In this document: piece by piece, positions 9,719 to 21,282 of the stretch | How the letters are laid out: every line of letters begins with the position of its first letter | Position numbering within the stretch: position 1 is the first letter of the stretch | Assembly (NCBI GenBank): GCA_021186555.1 | Contig: JAJKFL010000004.1 | Span: forward strand, 26,378,406 to 26,442,405 | Reading direction: 5' to 3' | Length of the DNA stretch: 64,000 nucleotides | DNA from: Reticulitermes speratus | Taxonomy: Eukaryota; Arthropoda; Insecta; Blattodea; Rhinotermitidae | Notes under the pieces: model-generated | Told to the model about the DNA's origin: nothing | Database searches by the model: none | Seen by the model: the letters and a program-made list of their open reading frames with translations, nothing else | Program-made: the position numbers and the translations under genes

Positions 9719-11794
9719 GAAAAACTTTATTGGTAAGATGAAATAAGTTGCTAGCTCTGCAAGGATGGTAGAATGATTGCCTGGTAATCCCCATGGTAAT
9801 CGAGAAGAAAGACAACTTGTTTCCCCTTCCTAATGTTTCTGAGAATCCCAAGGAAATGTCGCCCATTAGACAAGATTTCTGAAAGAATTTACCTTAGAAG
9901 TTCTTAAAATTTTCAATGTATACAGCATCTTCTTCGATAATCGAATGTGGGACCTCCGGAATATGAAGCACAAAATCACATTGATTTCCTGAACGTAAAT
10001 GTGTCTCACTTTCTTCCCTCAAGTATTATGTTTAACTTTTGAGAATATTCATGTGACATACCACAAGACTACAGGCTCCGAATTGTGATTAGTTTAGTGA
10101 GCGACGCAGTACTTACATTACCGAACACTAAAGTACGTTTATATTAAATCAGGACTTTATAATCTGGCGATTCGTTAAAATAATTAGGAACCAATTATCG
10201 TAACCCCTGCCAAGAGATCAAATCATTAAACGATAGCAAAGCCGTTGTTATGTCAATCATAACTCATTTACTTGGCGGGAGTGGTATATTTTTATTCCCC
10301 TAAGGTGGTCTGTCACATTTAATTTTCCTGGAGTATTTTTAAAATGACATTTTTGTGAGTATGTAACATGTTAAACTTGTTTAGCATGTTACAGTTTATC
10401 GGACTTGTGTTAAATGTATTCTGGATAAGCAGCGAACAAACTGGCTGTTTCACATTTAACGTGGCAGGTCTTACACTGCGGCAGGGTGGTAGGGCATGGC
10501 TGCTCGGAAAGACGACGAAAATTTAACGAAACTTGTAACGCTACAATCGTCATTCTTAGGCTTTCCGAGCACAAAGTGAATAAAATTAATTCCAATTCCG
10601 AGTACCTGTCTTGTGAGTTGTATTTTATGCTGTGGGTCTCACTTTATGTGGATCGCCTTCTTTCGACGATTTAATTCCCAAAACAATGACGTTCGTGTCT
10701 TTATTATCTTCTCACTCCAAGTAGAGACAATAGCGAGATAAAAGTTTTAGAAACTTCGTAGGGTAAAAGATGGTTTGTCACTAGATTATCCGGAAAGAGC
10801 CATTAAGCGGAAATTTAAAAAGTCCATTACATTTCACTGTTCAAAATCCCGGTATCACACACCAATGATTCCGAGAGTTAAAAAAGCAAAATTTGACAAA
10901 GAAGGACTATTTACACGGTAAATTTACCTAAGCGAACATTTAAGACAGCGACAGCAAAATGTGTGTAAATCAGTGTTGCGAATATGATGATTAACATAGT
11001 GAAATATTTATGTCTGTTAGTTTTTTTGGTTATATTTACAAAACAGGACGTCAGGTGGCAAATTAAATAGTTAAGCCTGTCCGTGAAGTTCGTAGGTATA
11101 CTAAAATACACAAGAAGTATGACGCTCTAATATCCGGAAAACTGTGATATCTGGCAATCTTTTGGTCCCGGAGGTTGCGGATATCGGAACATTTAGTGTT
11201 AATTACATGCTATTCGTATTACATTTACTGATATACTCTTAGAAATCTTTTCTGTTCCACTACTTCCGTCATAAGGGACAGAAGTTTTTATTTCACATCA
11301 CAGCTCAAGGTGGTTAAACAAACCACAGTCATGTTTAAGGGGTTATGTGCATTAGACTCATTTATTATTAAAAACTATATAAGTTATTCGTACAAACACA
11401 CCATTTTAATAATAGGTGTACGTAAATGCACCGCCTACAAATGAGCAGTAAAATCTTCCCTGTAAACAACAGACTAATGTTTATCTCAAAAGTTCGCGTT
11501 GAAAGTACAGAAAAACAGCAAACAGTTATATACTCCTGCACATGTCTCCCTTTGAGTAACATAAACAAGTCCAGAGCGCCTGCAGTGCGATTGTCTTGTT
11601 GTCAGTTCTGCTTATTCATATTCACTTAAAAACAGTTTAGACAACACAAATATTCTGGTTATGAATATGTAACAAAATCTTTCAGAACCTGCGCAAGTGC
11701 AAGGAATTGTACTCCTGAAATTACTGAAACTGGCGTGTTTCATCTTTCAAAACGTCTACGTGTAAAAGAAACATAACTAATACAATACACTAAG
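9719..11794. other. 2.1 kb AT-rich DNA, nothing recognised
   Basis: Frames reach only about 60 to 67 codons (124 where one runs into SINE-A). No repeat family or RNA gene was seen. Confidence 0.5.
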
Positions 11795-12325
11795 TTTGTG
11801 ATTGAGTAACACCCCTTGGTGACTGAGTGAGCCGTAACTGGATATCCATTGCAGAGTTTCCATGGTTGTGCTTGGTTTGTGACTGACTCACACCCGAGTT
11901 TTAACGGTTTCTATGGAGCTTAGTTTGTCTGTGATTTCACAACGCCGAATTCCTTGGAGTCACACCCGGCTTTCCGTGGTTATCATATAATACGATTGGC
12001 TTATGATCGAGCCTCACCCGGATTTTTGTGGTTACAGCGCTCAGTGTTTGTGACTGAGTCACGCACTGATTTCCATGGTTTCCAGGTTTACGTTATTACG
12101 ATAGACCATGGGCTGTGCATGACGCCATAACCCAGGTTCTTCGTTACGACAGAGCTTGGTTTCTTTGGCTTCCATGAAAAAAATACTATGTAGATAAAAA
12201 TTTGAGTTACGATACGACCACGAGATGGTAGCATTCCGATAGAAATAATTAACTCTTGGTTGCTGTCAGTGACAGACAAGCGGCAGTAACGCTTGGTTTG
12301 TGAGTGATGTCACACCTGTTTTAAG
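11795..12325. repeat. Degenerate tandem array with TGACTGAGTCAC-type core
   Basis: A loose unit of about 40 to 65 bp recurs along 530 bp: GCTTGGTTTGTGACTGA, then GTCACACCCG, then a TTTCC-TGGTT block. Clear units start near 11805, 11870, 11920, 11995, 12040 and 12285, with eroded ones between. The best core, GTGACTGAGTCAC at 12051-12063, is a 13-bp near-palindrome. It resembles bZIP (AP-1 or Maf) sites, but a binding role is inference only. Confidence 0.6.
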
Positions 12326-12465
12326 ATAAGCAAGTAAATAATATGTTAGGTCTTTAATATGACAGGCCCATTTCGGATATTAATCTAATACAATTATTTA
12401 CGAGAGTGTGCTTAATATTTAGAACGTATAGGAAGCACTCGGAATATTGCTAATTCGATTACTGA

Positions 12466-12590
12466 ATTCTTCTTCTTCTGTGGCTCTTCAGCCCGTTTTC
12501 GGGCCGTGGCATCCCCGATGATCATTGAAGTTTGTGTGCATAATCAACCATCAGGCCATAACTACGTATCTTTGTGCTTAATTAGGCATA
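12466..12590 (-). repeat. Second (GAA)n-tailed dispersed repeat
   Basis: The plus strand shows TTCTTCTTCTTCTG followed by TGGCTCTTCAGCCCG and TTTTCGGGCCGTGGCATCCC. This has the same layout as the unit at 1511 (pyrimidine triplet run, then a C-TACAG/CTTCAGCC block). In the minus sense it is a 3' end with a (GAA)n tail. Confidence 0.5.
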
Positions 12591-13194
12591 AGCCCTACTG
12601 ACGTTTGTGGGAACTGACGAATGACACCACGCATTTGTAACGTCAGCACTAGATGAAAGGCAGTGGACATTTTGTGCTGTGGCTGCTTTATCGCTGTAGT
12701 AACAGGTATGCGTTTTTTATTGGCTAGGAGGTTACGTGAGCCTCAAGCCGGTCTCAGCAGAGTGGCGAAAATAAAAATTTGTGTCGTTGCTGGGAATGAA
12801 GCCAATTCGTCCGTCTAGTGTTCCATTGTAATCGTTTTAATGCAATTCGTACAACACAGATTAACTACTGTTCCGAGTAACCTAATTTACTGTCTGTGGC
12901 TCCAAAAAGTCACAGGATAATGCCACTGACGAATGCTTTACTTTGTCTCTTTCTAAAAACTAATGAAATTGCGTGCGGATAAACCTGCAAAAGGTGTGGT
13001 GCTGTCATGTGAATCGATACAAACTTTTTGAAAATGGATTGTAGCGAAGTGAGGAATCAAGATAAGTGGGAACAGCAACACATCTACAAAAGGAAGCTTT
13101 ATTGTTCAAGTGCTTTCACGTGTCATCTAAACAGGAAGAGGGCGTGGGGACGAGTTCGACTGCTCACATTGTAGTTAGTCTACAACGCCAAGAG
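12591..13194. other. No feature seen
   Basis: Ordinary sequence without recognised repeats. Open frames are short. Confidence 0.5.
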
Positions 13195-13480
13195 TTCAAC
13201 TGGTTCTGCAGTAGTACGATACGAACTGAAAGATCGAGGAATCGTTGCTCGATTCCCGTCAGGGGGCAGGAGATTTAACTCTTTTCCTATGCGCCTTGAA
13301 CGGTTCAGGGTTCAACCTAGCCTCCTGTCCAATAAGCATTACCAGGGCCTCTTTCCTCGGAGGTCAAGAGGCCATGTTGTGTACCTGACCCCTCATCTCC
13401 ACCTATTTCCGACGTTAGGAATGATTCGGTCTGTACGTCCTCTCACCAAAACCCTGCTTGGCATGCACATGGACAGTTTT
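13195..13480 (+). repeat. SINE-B copy, strongly diverged
   Basis: Alignment by eye to the copy at 14978 finds, in order, GATTCCCGTCAGGGGGCAGG, CTAGCCTCCTGTCCAATAAG, CAGGGCCTCTTTCCTCGGAG, GACCCCTCATCTCCACC and GTTAGGAATG. Spacing is right but identity is low. This is one of the oldest copies. Confidence 0.6.
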
Positions 13481-13693
13481 ACTTACGTTAGGTACCTTAC
13501 ACTTCTGCGCACAAACTTCGTTTACTTGAAGCTTTTGATTTCATTAATTACACTGTTACTCTCAATTTACTGTAGAACCTAAACAATACAGGGAGCTTTG
13601 TACCTATGTGAATAAAAATTGGAATTTACAGAGCAAAGTAGCCGTGGTCTTCGAAGTTATGTTTCAAAAAATATAAGCTACCTAGTTATTTTG

Positions 13694-13965
13694 GACACGC
13701 GGTGGCGCAGTTGGTTGAGGCACTGCGCTACAAGCCGGAAGGTCGCGGGTTCCCGATGGTGTCACTGAAATTTTTCATTGACATAATCCTTTCGGCCGCA
13801 CTATGGCCCTGGAGTCGACTCAGCCTCTAATAGAAATGAGTACTTCCTGGGAGGTAAAGGCGGCCGATTCGTAGGGCTGACAACATTACCGCCTTCATGT
13901 GCCGATTGTCTAGAAATCTGGGAGCCTCAACCTCCTGGAACCCTAAGTGTATGTCCAGGCCTGTT
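13694..13965 (+). repeat. Third tRNA-derived SINE (SINE-D), single copy
   Basis: The head has an A box TGGCGCAGTTGG and a B-box-like GTCGCGGGTTCCCGATGG 35 bp later, as in a tRNA. The body (ATAATCCTTTCGGCCGCAC, GGAGTCGACTCAGCCTC, CCTGGGAGGTAAAGGCGGCC, CAACATTACCGCCTTCATG, CTGGGAGCCTCAACCTCC) differs from SINE-A and SINE-B. The AGGTAAAGGCGGCC block is close to AGGTAAAGCGGCC of SINE-B, which may mean a shared module. The acceptor stem does not close, so this is not a functional tRNA gene. Confidence 0.75.
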
Positions 13966-14936
13966 TTGGGATTGCTTACCTAGTTATTTACTGCTCTTCA
14001 CTCAACCAACAGAGAACAGTTATGTCATATGCACCCTCGTTATACTTTGATATTAACAAGTACTGTCTACGTAAATTTTCAGGCTTTCACGGCAGGAATT
14101 TCTCAGATTGTAGTCTAATGGGTTCTTAAACTGTGAAGGATAATAAGTTTGTTCCAGTAGTTCGGAGAAACGTCTTCCGCTTTATCGCTGAAGTAGCCTC
14201 TTCTTTAAATAATCATCATTTAGAAAATTATTTCGCGAAAGTCTTTTACTGAACTAAAACTAACATATAGGATATTTAAATAATCTTTACATTTAAAACG
14301 TGTAATGTAAGAAAACTAAGCTAAGTATAATATTGACATTTAAAGAGCATAAGGATGTCTCAGCGTGTTTTGCCACTTACCATATTTCAGCATTTGTCCC
14401 TTTGACATTTCCATACAGGTCAGAACAATGATCTCGTCACAAACACTGGACGACATAGATATAATTATGATTACAGTTATTTCCTTGTTAATAACCCCAC
14501 GAAAGGGACTTGTGTGGAAGGTCCAGATATTTTTGACAAACTTTGAGGCGTCGAACAGAGAGGAAAACAAAGATCTGATGGCCTTTTTTGTTGTTGATGG
14601 TCATATAGTTTCCGTGGGAACAAAGTTCTTCCGAATGTCGTAACGTGTCGCAGTATCACATACAGTATCACCTCAGTGTACGTTCGCCCGTAAGGTTTGG
14701 TGTAATATATTTTGCTTGTACAATTTATATCAGTACCTTCATTCTAAGATAAACTCTGAAAGATAAAGGCCAAGCGTATTCATAATATGCAAAATGCAAT
14801 TGATAAAATGTAAACCTGTTATATATTATTTGAAATTATGATATAATTCTGGCTTTCTTAAAAGCTGCTTTCTAGTCAGACGTTTCTTCGTTACAGCTGT
14901 TAGTTTTTTCGTACAGCCAAACATTGTTCGGTTTTG
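13966..14936. other. AT-rich DNA; short repeat trace near 14075
   Basis: TTTTCAGGCTTTCACGGC at about 14078 resembles a block common to the repeat at 30780. Otherwise nothing is recognised. The overlapping 64- to 92-codon frames at 14340-14671 on both strands have no known domain. Confidence 0.4.
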
Positions 14937-14942
14937 TTGTGC

Positions 14943-14977
14943 ATGAGCCGTATATATACATATATATACATATATAT
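14943..14977. repeat. TATATACA-type microsatellite
   Basis: Alternating TATATACA units directly precede the 3' end of the minus-strand SINE-B at 14978. A further TATATA run follows its head at 15262-15275, so the SINE inserted into, or was flanked by duplication of, an AT microsatellite. Confidence 0.8.
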
Positions 14978-15261
14978 AAAGGTAAAGTTCTCCCTAGAAC
15001 GGGCCATGAAGGCCCAGAGGGGGAGTAGAGGTATAGCTCTACTCTTTCTTTAACCCTGGCACTAGATGAGGGTGGGTGGTCAACTCCACGCCCCGGCCGC
15101 TTTACCTCCGGGAAAGAGACCCGGTATCTATTGTATAGGAGGCTGCGTAGGCCCCAGGGCCGGTCTGGACGGGTGCGGAAAATCTTGTCCCCACCGGGAT
15201 TCGATCCCCGGACCGTCCAGCCCGTAGCGAGTCGCTATACCGACTACACTAACCCGGCCCA
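14978..15261 (-). repeat. SINE-B, full-length reference copy
   Basis: Minus orientation. The head starts GGGCCGGGTTAGTGTAGTCG, then CGACTCGCTACGGGCTGGAC and a B-box-like GGGGATCGAATCCCG. The body runs through GTCCAGACCGGCCCTGGGGC, CCTCCTATACAATAGATACC, GGAGGTAAAGCGGCCGGGG, GAGTAGAGCTATACCTCTAC, CTTCATGGCCCG and GGGAGAACTTTACC. This is the most complete copy with 55098 and was used as reference for the others. Confidence 0.92.
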
Positions 15262-15473
15262 CTATATATATATATAGTAAGGAATGTGTCTTATAGACTC
15301 ACACACACATATGTATATGCATCCATTGTAGTTTGATTTTCTTCAAGACACATTGTATAACGTTGCTTTAAATGTCGAAAGGCTTTACTTGCACATACCG
15401 TTGAAATGACCCAATGATATCGATTTCCTTATGCTATTTAAAGCATGAGTTTCAAGAATGGACTTCTTGACAC

Positions 15474-15600
15474 TTGAAGATGGGACCGATAGGTTGTCCC
15501 GAAACGTCGGTACAGAACTACCTTTCAGCGCTGTGTAATATCCCAGAAGAACGCAGATCTCATCTATATCGCGGCGGAAGCCTGAAATCACGGTTACGGT
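15474..15600 (+). repeat. 'FWDV'-family repeat with hammerhead-like block
   Basis: UUGAAGAU, then a hairpin GGGAC/GUCCC, then GAAACGUCGGUAC, then CCCAGAAGAACGCAGATCTC and GGCGGAAGCCTGAAATCA. The first part mirrors hammerhead layout (NUGAAGA, stem II, GAAAC), but stem I and stem III do not pair convincingly. The same block order occurs at 35966-36072, so the arrangement is a family trait. Confidence 0.6.
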
Positions 15601-15740
15601 GGTTGTTTCCCGGGGAAAAAGCGACCGGAGCGTAAAATTGACACCTCACCTCTGTCTACTGTCGAAGTTAAGAATATGTGGAGCTATATGTCTTCTCCCG
15701 CTATATGTATTCATGGCACGGGCTGGGACAATTGTACCTG
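15601..15740 (+). repeat. SINE-B 3' part
   Basis: CCCGGGGAAAAAGCGACCGG, GACACCTCACCTCTGTCTAC, GTTAAGAATATGTGGAGC and GGGACAATTGTACCT match the second half of SINE-B. The head and first half are missing. It abuts the FWDV-family repeat. Confidence 0.8.
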
Positions 15741-18075
15741 AATCCTCGACCTTCATGTTAGTGTCTTGCACTCTTACTTCAGTATGTTTCTCTTTCATGT
15801 CATTTTAGGATATTTTTTTCTGTGCATTGCCTATTATCGAAACGTTGTTTGGTGTGATCTGGCTGTCTGCTTCACAGCCGTTTTTATCGTATTATTTTTT
15901 ATGGATAGTCAAAATTACTTTGTTCTAAGTGCACACATTTAATAATATTCTAAGGTAATTCTAATAAGTATTGCGAAATGGTAATTTTGTAAGCAAGCAA
16001 TGGATGCTACGGAAGTTAAGGAAGTCACATAGAGTGCCGGAAGTGTCTAATCGTCTGCCCCGCATTTAGTGCGCGGCCTTCCCTTCCGTGAGAAACAAAC
16101 GAGCCTGCGTGGTATCACTAGCTTCATTATCGCTTCAAGTTGTATTATTTGGACTAATTTTCAGATGAGCAATGCAGTTGGGCGTGCATCTTGAAAACAA
16201 AACTCAGATTTAGGTTATTGTAAAATTTTAAACCGTTTCCAAATTTTTTTAAAAATTTTGAGATGTAACAGGCTCTTTGAGTAAGCAGTCTATAAACGAC
16301 AGACACATGAAATGTGATGCTGCTTTTATCTTACGCAACGATGAAGAGAAGGTGCTACATTTGTTATTAAAATATAATGAGACACAGAGGCAGAGACAAT
16401 AATTTTTAGATACTAATTGGCTAAACACAAATGAAGAAATAGCATGCAAGAAAATAATCATCTCTGAGAAGATCATAGAAAAAAATACGTAAATTTTTAT
16501 AGAAAGTATAATGGAAGTGTGGAAATTAAAGTGACACAAATGGTGCAAAGAGTTGAGAAAATGAGAGAGGGGGATTGTAAAGAGAGCACATTACTATTGA
16601 TATATAAACTTAGAATAAATTAGCACCTGAGAGAATAGAGTAATTAGTTTAGATAAATTTTAGCCATTATTGTTAAAAATAAAGGATGTGTAATGTAAAA
16701 AGCTCCGTGTTAAAAATTACGTCCAAAGATGTAAAGGAAACTCGAATAACAAAAATTGATTTTGATCCTGCTTTGCAGGTGAGCCATTAAATAGGCTATT
16801 TTTAATGCAAGGAATGCTGGAAAAGAAAGTAGGTACAACATTTGTTGAAAACTTAGCACCCATTTGAATTTTTAATAGATGATATCGGCAGATCGATAAT
16901 GTCCAAAAAACAATCTTAAAGAAAAGAAGGAACTGACCTTAGTACATGTTGCAGTTAAAGAAGTGAACATAGTGTACGCTATCCATTCTAGTTACAAAAT
17001 AAAATAATCTGCATAAAATAGTGACAAAAGTGAAATTGTTTTCTCTTCTGTTCCTAATGATACCAAAAGCTACTGAACATTTCCTGGAACGCTATCACGT
17101 GAAATTCCATTACATTTCTTAAAAAAGGAGATAGGAAATAACACACAAATGTAGACAGATTGACAAGTATCACTTCGCGGATGATTTCCTTGAAAAATAA
17201 GCGATTTGGCGTAAGGAATGCTCCTCTTTGCCTTTCATTTTATCTTCATGTACGGTACATGCTGGACCGAAACGACCCAAAATTCAGTTCGCCCAAAAGT
17301 TTTTATACAGCTATTAACAAAAATTTTCATAAAAATTGGGAGAGTAGCTTCAAATGTGAAACGTAATGACTGACAGCCTTCTCATTATGCCGTATTTTAT
17401 GAATTATGTGGAAAATGAGCCTAATAAATCGAACTGTTAATCCATTCTGTCAGTTGCGTTAATCTTTATTTTGTGTTCGGAAAGTCCATAATTTTCTTTC
17501 GAAGGTAGGATGTTTTTTGTGGCATTTTTCGAAGTTGTCAATAGACCAGACTACATAGAATCGAAGAATGGGATTGGTATTTTCATTAGTAAAGTATTTG
17601 TGCACTTTAGTTACGTGAACCAACTTCCAAACAAGTAAAATAAGACATGGCATTAAATTACAAGAGATTTCGAAGGCGTGTCAGTGTGGGATTGTTATGT
17701 GAGAGGCAAGTGTATGCTGGGGTTTCTGTTGTACCATCTACGTACCTTAAACCTTAGGGAAAACATATCCTCCGAAAGCGCAATCGTTCCCCACCCTCCA
17801 AATGTATCACGTACTCTGTGTAGGAGATGGAGGGAGAAGGCCATGTGTAATTTACGTGATTAAAACCCGTGGCGAAATCTCTAAAGATGTGAGTTCAGTT
17901 TTTCTTCTTTTGTTGTCACTGACGGAATGTAGTGATTTCAGTGTGTCCACTTAGTTATCTGGAGCTTATAAAGTAACTGGTAACATACGGTACTTTCGTG
18001 TTCGCATTTCTCAGACATAGGCGAATAATGTTGTGGAAGATGATAAACAGTGTATAAGAATAACATTTTAATGAA
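15741..18075. other. 2.3 kb very AT-rich DNA, nothing recognised
   Basis: Low-complexity AT-rich sequence with frames up to 99 codons (16249-16548, minus), rich in F, I and S as expected from AT bias. No repeat family was identified. Confidence 0.5.
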
Positions 18076-18077
18076 GA

Positions 18078-18122
18078 ATGTAGCATATTATTATTATTAT
18101 TATTATCATCATCATCATCATC
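18078..18122. repeat. (ATT)n/(ATC)n microsatellite
   Basis: About eight ATT units grade into ATC units. This creates the poly-Y/poly-H run in the 18050-18382 frame, which is therefore not a credible gene. Confidence 0.9.
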
Positions 18123-18521
18123 TGTTTACAGGTTTTACCTTTACACTTGTATTGCTAATAATTTTTTTTTGGAATAAATCGATAAGCGGAAAATATGGAA
18201 AGAAACACAGGCCTACTGAGCTTGTAGGAAACTGTTTCCGGCATAGCGTAAAGCGCAGCAATTTCGACTATCTTCCTAACAAGGAATCGCACTATGGACA
18301 GCTTGGGCACGAATTTATTTCTCTCTCTATAATGGATCTACCCTATATCTGTTTACAAGGCATAAAGTTTATGACTATTTAGTTTTCTCTACTGTACGTT
18401 CAGCCGTAAAATTTGTTACCATCTACCAGACTGCACGGTGTCATAAATCAGAACTACTGCACTATTAATAACCTTTATATTTTAGGGAATTTTTATTTTA
18501 GCTCAGTAATTAATAAATGTT

Positions 18522-18783
18522 GCCGATCCCAGTGGCCGTTTGGTCTAAGGCGTGGGTCTGCGGCCGCTCGCTTACTAGGATTGTGGGTTTCGAATCCCAC
18601 CAGGGGCATGGATGTCTGTCTCTTGTGAGTGTTGTGTGTTGTCAGGTAGAGGTCTCTGCGACGAGCTGGTCCCTCGTCCAGAGGAGTCCTACCGAGTGTG
18701 GTGTGTCTAAAAAGTGTGATCGTGAAGCCTCGAAGAATGAGGCGGCCTAGGCCCCCAAGGGGCTGTCGAGCCATTGAAAAAAA
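18522..18783 (+). repeat. SINE-A copy (body-1), young, with TSD
   Basis: Complete head and body-1 ending in an A run. It is flanked by the exact 13-bp repeat ATTAATAAATGTT (18509-18521 and 18784-18796), a target-site duplication, with the first base of the right repeat shared with the A tail. The intact TSD and good match to consensus suggest a fairly recent insertion. Confidence 0.96.
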
Positions 18784-18796
18784 ATTAATAAATGTT

Positions 18797-19667
18797 AATA
18801 CCATAAACATTGAGACCGATCAAGTTGGCCCCAGGTCTAACGCTTCCGAATTTTATCCGTCAGTTGCCCGATTCTAATACCGTTCAGAACACTGACCATC
18901 CGAACTGAGGTTTCTTTGTTTTCCTCATTCATGTACCGGAGTAATACTTGAATCCAGGGCACGACCACTTCCCTCTGTATCTTTGCTAATTAATTGTTTA
19001 TTAATCACCTTACAATTTGACGCTGTATGATCTCGGCTGCCTAAACAGTAGTCAGATAATGAAATAAAATAAATATCATAAGCATAGAGCAGCAGGTAAT
19101 ATGTTCCATTAAGTTAAAGTCCCTATGGGTTTGACAATTGTAGGTTGCCTTTCTGCGAGGGAGTATGTCTCATTTTACAGAACAATATCACGCTTTTTCT
19201 TGCGTAGTCATATGGCAGTAACGTATGCGCTGTCGTCTAGAGCTTCTGACCAGTTCGAAGCTGAAATCGTGAATACTGCATGTTTCACCGGCTTGCTAGA
19301 ACAACCATAAGAGCAAATGCAAATGAAAATGGCATCAAAGTGATTGAATACCTAGATTCTGGTTAACGTCTCGTACCGGAACTCCGTGCACTCTTCTTCA
19401 GGTGGAAAAACTTTTAGATTAGAAAAATATAACGCCAATTCCCTTCTGTTCAGTGCAATTACCACCAGTATCTTGATTAAACATCTGCCACAGATTTTGA
19501 AATCCATCACGTAAATGTAATTTACCTGTTGCCGATATTAACTGTACTGCAGATTTTATTACAGTGTCTACATCTGCCCTGCCACAAATGTGAGACGATG
19601 TTGCGCGTTTATGCAAAACAAGTGAAAATGTTATGTTGTATGTACCATGCATTTTATCGTGAGCTTT
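18797..19667. other. AT-rich DNA; hammerhead-like trace at 19362-19400
   Basis: On the minus strand near 19362-19400, CUGAAGA is followed by a long hairpin (GUGC...GUAC) and GAGACGUUAACC. This recalls the hammerhead layout, but the GAAA box reads GAGA and helices I and III are not evident. Nothing else was seen. Confidence 0.35.
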
Positions 19668-19720
19668 AAGTCAAAGCCAACAAATGCGCAAGATTATTAA
19701 GAATTATAAGATGTATTTAC

Positions 19721-19768
19721 AACCCCTACATATGTTTCTGCAAATAAATTGCCATCCTCAGGGGGTAT
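19721..19768 (-). ncRNA. Hammerhead ribozyme, left arm
   Basis: Minus strand: AUACCCC, CUGAGGA, extra U, stem II GGCAA...UUUGC with an AU-rich loop, GAAA, stem III ACAUAUGU, cleavage triplet GUA, then GGGGUU pairing with CCCC plus an A-U pair. The base just before GAAA is an A, where the right-arm copy has a C that closes stem II, so this copy is slightly weaker. Confidence 0.75.
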
Positions 19769-20025
19769 CCATCGAAGAACTACAAGTACTTATTGCATCC
19801 AAATACACAATAGTTGGTTTTACAGTAGAAGTATTCACGCATCTCACAATGTTGCAATATATTTATAATCACTACTTCAGGCATAATGTATTATTGTTCT
19901 TAATTTTTAATTTTATAATTTCTTGCATCTATATATTTCAACATAGTGAGCTGTGTAAATACTTCTACTGTAAAACCAACTTTTGTATTTTTGGATGCAA
20001 TAAGTACTTGTGGTTCTTTGATGGA

Positions 20026-20072
20026 TACCCCCTGAGGATGGCAATTTATTTGCCGAAACATATGTAGGGGTT
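20026..20072 (+). ncRNA. Hammerhead ribozyme, right arm, intact
   Basis: CCCC (20028-20031), CUGAGGA (20032-20038), extra U, stem II GGCAA/UUGCC around an AU loop, GAAA, stem III ACAUAUGU, GUA, GGGG (20067-20070) closing stem I. All conserved hammerhead positions are present. Confidence 0.85.
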
Positions 20073-20454
20073 GTAAATACATCTTATACTTGTTAATTAT
20101 ATTGTGCATTTGTTGGTTTTAACTTAAAGTGAAAATTTTGTTACATATGCCCTGCTCTTCAGTCCCCTTGTTCTTTTTAGCCTCAGCTCCACTGCCCAAA
20201 TGCTGAAATTTATTCCTTAATCCATTCCAGGCCCATTACCTTCTACATACTTCCAAAATCATCATTCGTAATTATTGTCACTCGACACTCTATTTCGAAT
20301 GCACTTGAAAAATAGTCATTAAATAAACCAAAAAAAAATAAATTAGGGAAGATTTGTTGCTGAGAACGTAGTTTGGTTGTTAGTATGGAATATAAGTAAA
20401 CTCTGCGTAGAAAAAGTGTAAGAACACTGACACAAAAGGAAAACCACATTAATT

Positions 20455-20703
20455 TTTTTTGGCTCGACAGCCCTAGTGGGCCTAGGCCTCCTCTGCAAGG
20501 TTCCTTGATCACACTCAGACACACTACACTCGGTAGGACTCCTCTGGAAGAGGGATCGGCCCGTCGCGGAGACCTCTACCTGACACCACAGAACACTTAC
20601 AAGAGACAGACATCCATACCCCCAGCGGGATCCGAAACCGCAATCCTAGCAAGCGAGCGGCCGTAAACCCACGCCTTAGACTGCAAGGCCACTGGGATCG
20701 GCA
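20455..20703 (-). repeat. SINE-A copy (body-1) with TSD
   Basis: Minus orientation, T run first (A tail), then body-1 and head. The 10-bp CACATTAATT flanks both sides (20445-20454 and 20705-20714), a target-site duplication. Confidence 0.93.
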
Positions 20704-21282
20704 ACACATTAATTAAATTGGGGGTTTTTATGCGCGTCGGAAACTATCGAGGTAGGACTTTTAAATATTGTAAGAAAATAAGCTTGGCTATATACCAAAT
20801 ATCCAAATGAAGTGGACAAACTGGAATTTAAAGAAGGTCAGTTACGAAAGTAATTCGTCGATGATGAAACAATGGAAGAGAAAAGAAGACTTTTAACCAC
20901 AGAAACAAAAAGACTTTGGATGGGTCAACAGAGTCAGTGGCGTTTTGCTGTTATCAGAACAGGGCATGCTGAAGGTTTAAGAGAAATGAGCGCTCATGAG
21001 AGTGAACAACAGTCACAATTTCCACTTGATTACGAGTAAAAAATCTTTCGTTTCCTTTTGCTTACCAATCCATCATTTTTGACAAGTAAACCCCTTAGAT
21101 TGAAATATTTATTATTGGTTAATGACAAAGTTATATTTACAAGCACGCAGAAAAGTTGCTAGATGGCTACTCAGCCACTCAATAAAATAATAGGAAAGTA
21201 TGAATATCAAGTGTCAGCCGAGAGAACTATAAACCTGGCCTTTTATGGTGAGCACCTGATAGGATCAAAATAATGATAAATA
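20704..21282. other. Unassigned AT-rich DNA upstream of LINE-3
   Basis: Apart from the TSD copy at 20705 there is no confident feature. The stretch may include unrecognisable LINE sequence belonging to the fragment that follows. Confidence 0.4.

Larger units (their letters stand above)
19668..20126. repeat. Foldback repeat with two opposed hammerheads
   Basis: Arms of about 200 bp (19668-19870 and 19922-20126) are inverted copies separated by about 50 bp. The arms differ at scattered positions, so the structure is not a fresh palindrome. Each arm contains a complete hammerhead motif pointing outward. The arm sequence differs from the foldbacks at 2890 and 46836 except in the ribozyme core. 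A symmetric two-ribozyme foldback fits inverted terminal repeats of a Penelope-like or retrozyme-like element that has lost its interior. Confidence 0.85.

Noticed and set aside
9452-9866. Overlapping frames of 73 to 124 codons on both strands
   Set aside because: They are translation shadows of SINE-A. The same GFEPTIP...THALDR string appears wherever the SINE occurs.
13694-13765. tRNA gene candidate
   Set aside because: A and B boxes are present but the acceptor stem does not close and a SINE body follows.
19362-19400. Hammerhead candidate on the minus strand
   Set aside because: The GAAA box is GAGA and outer helices are missing. Kept only as a trace in the surrounding stretch.
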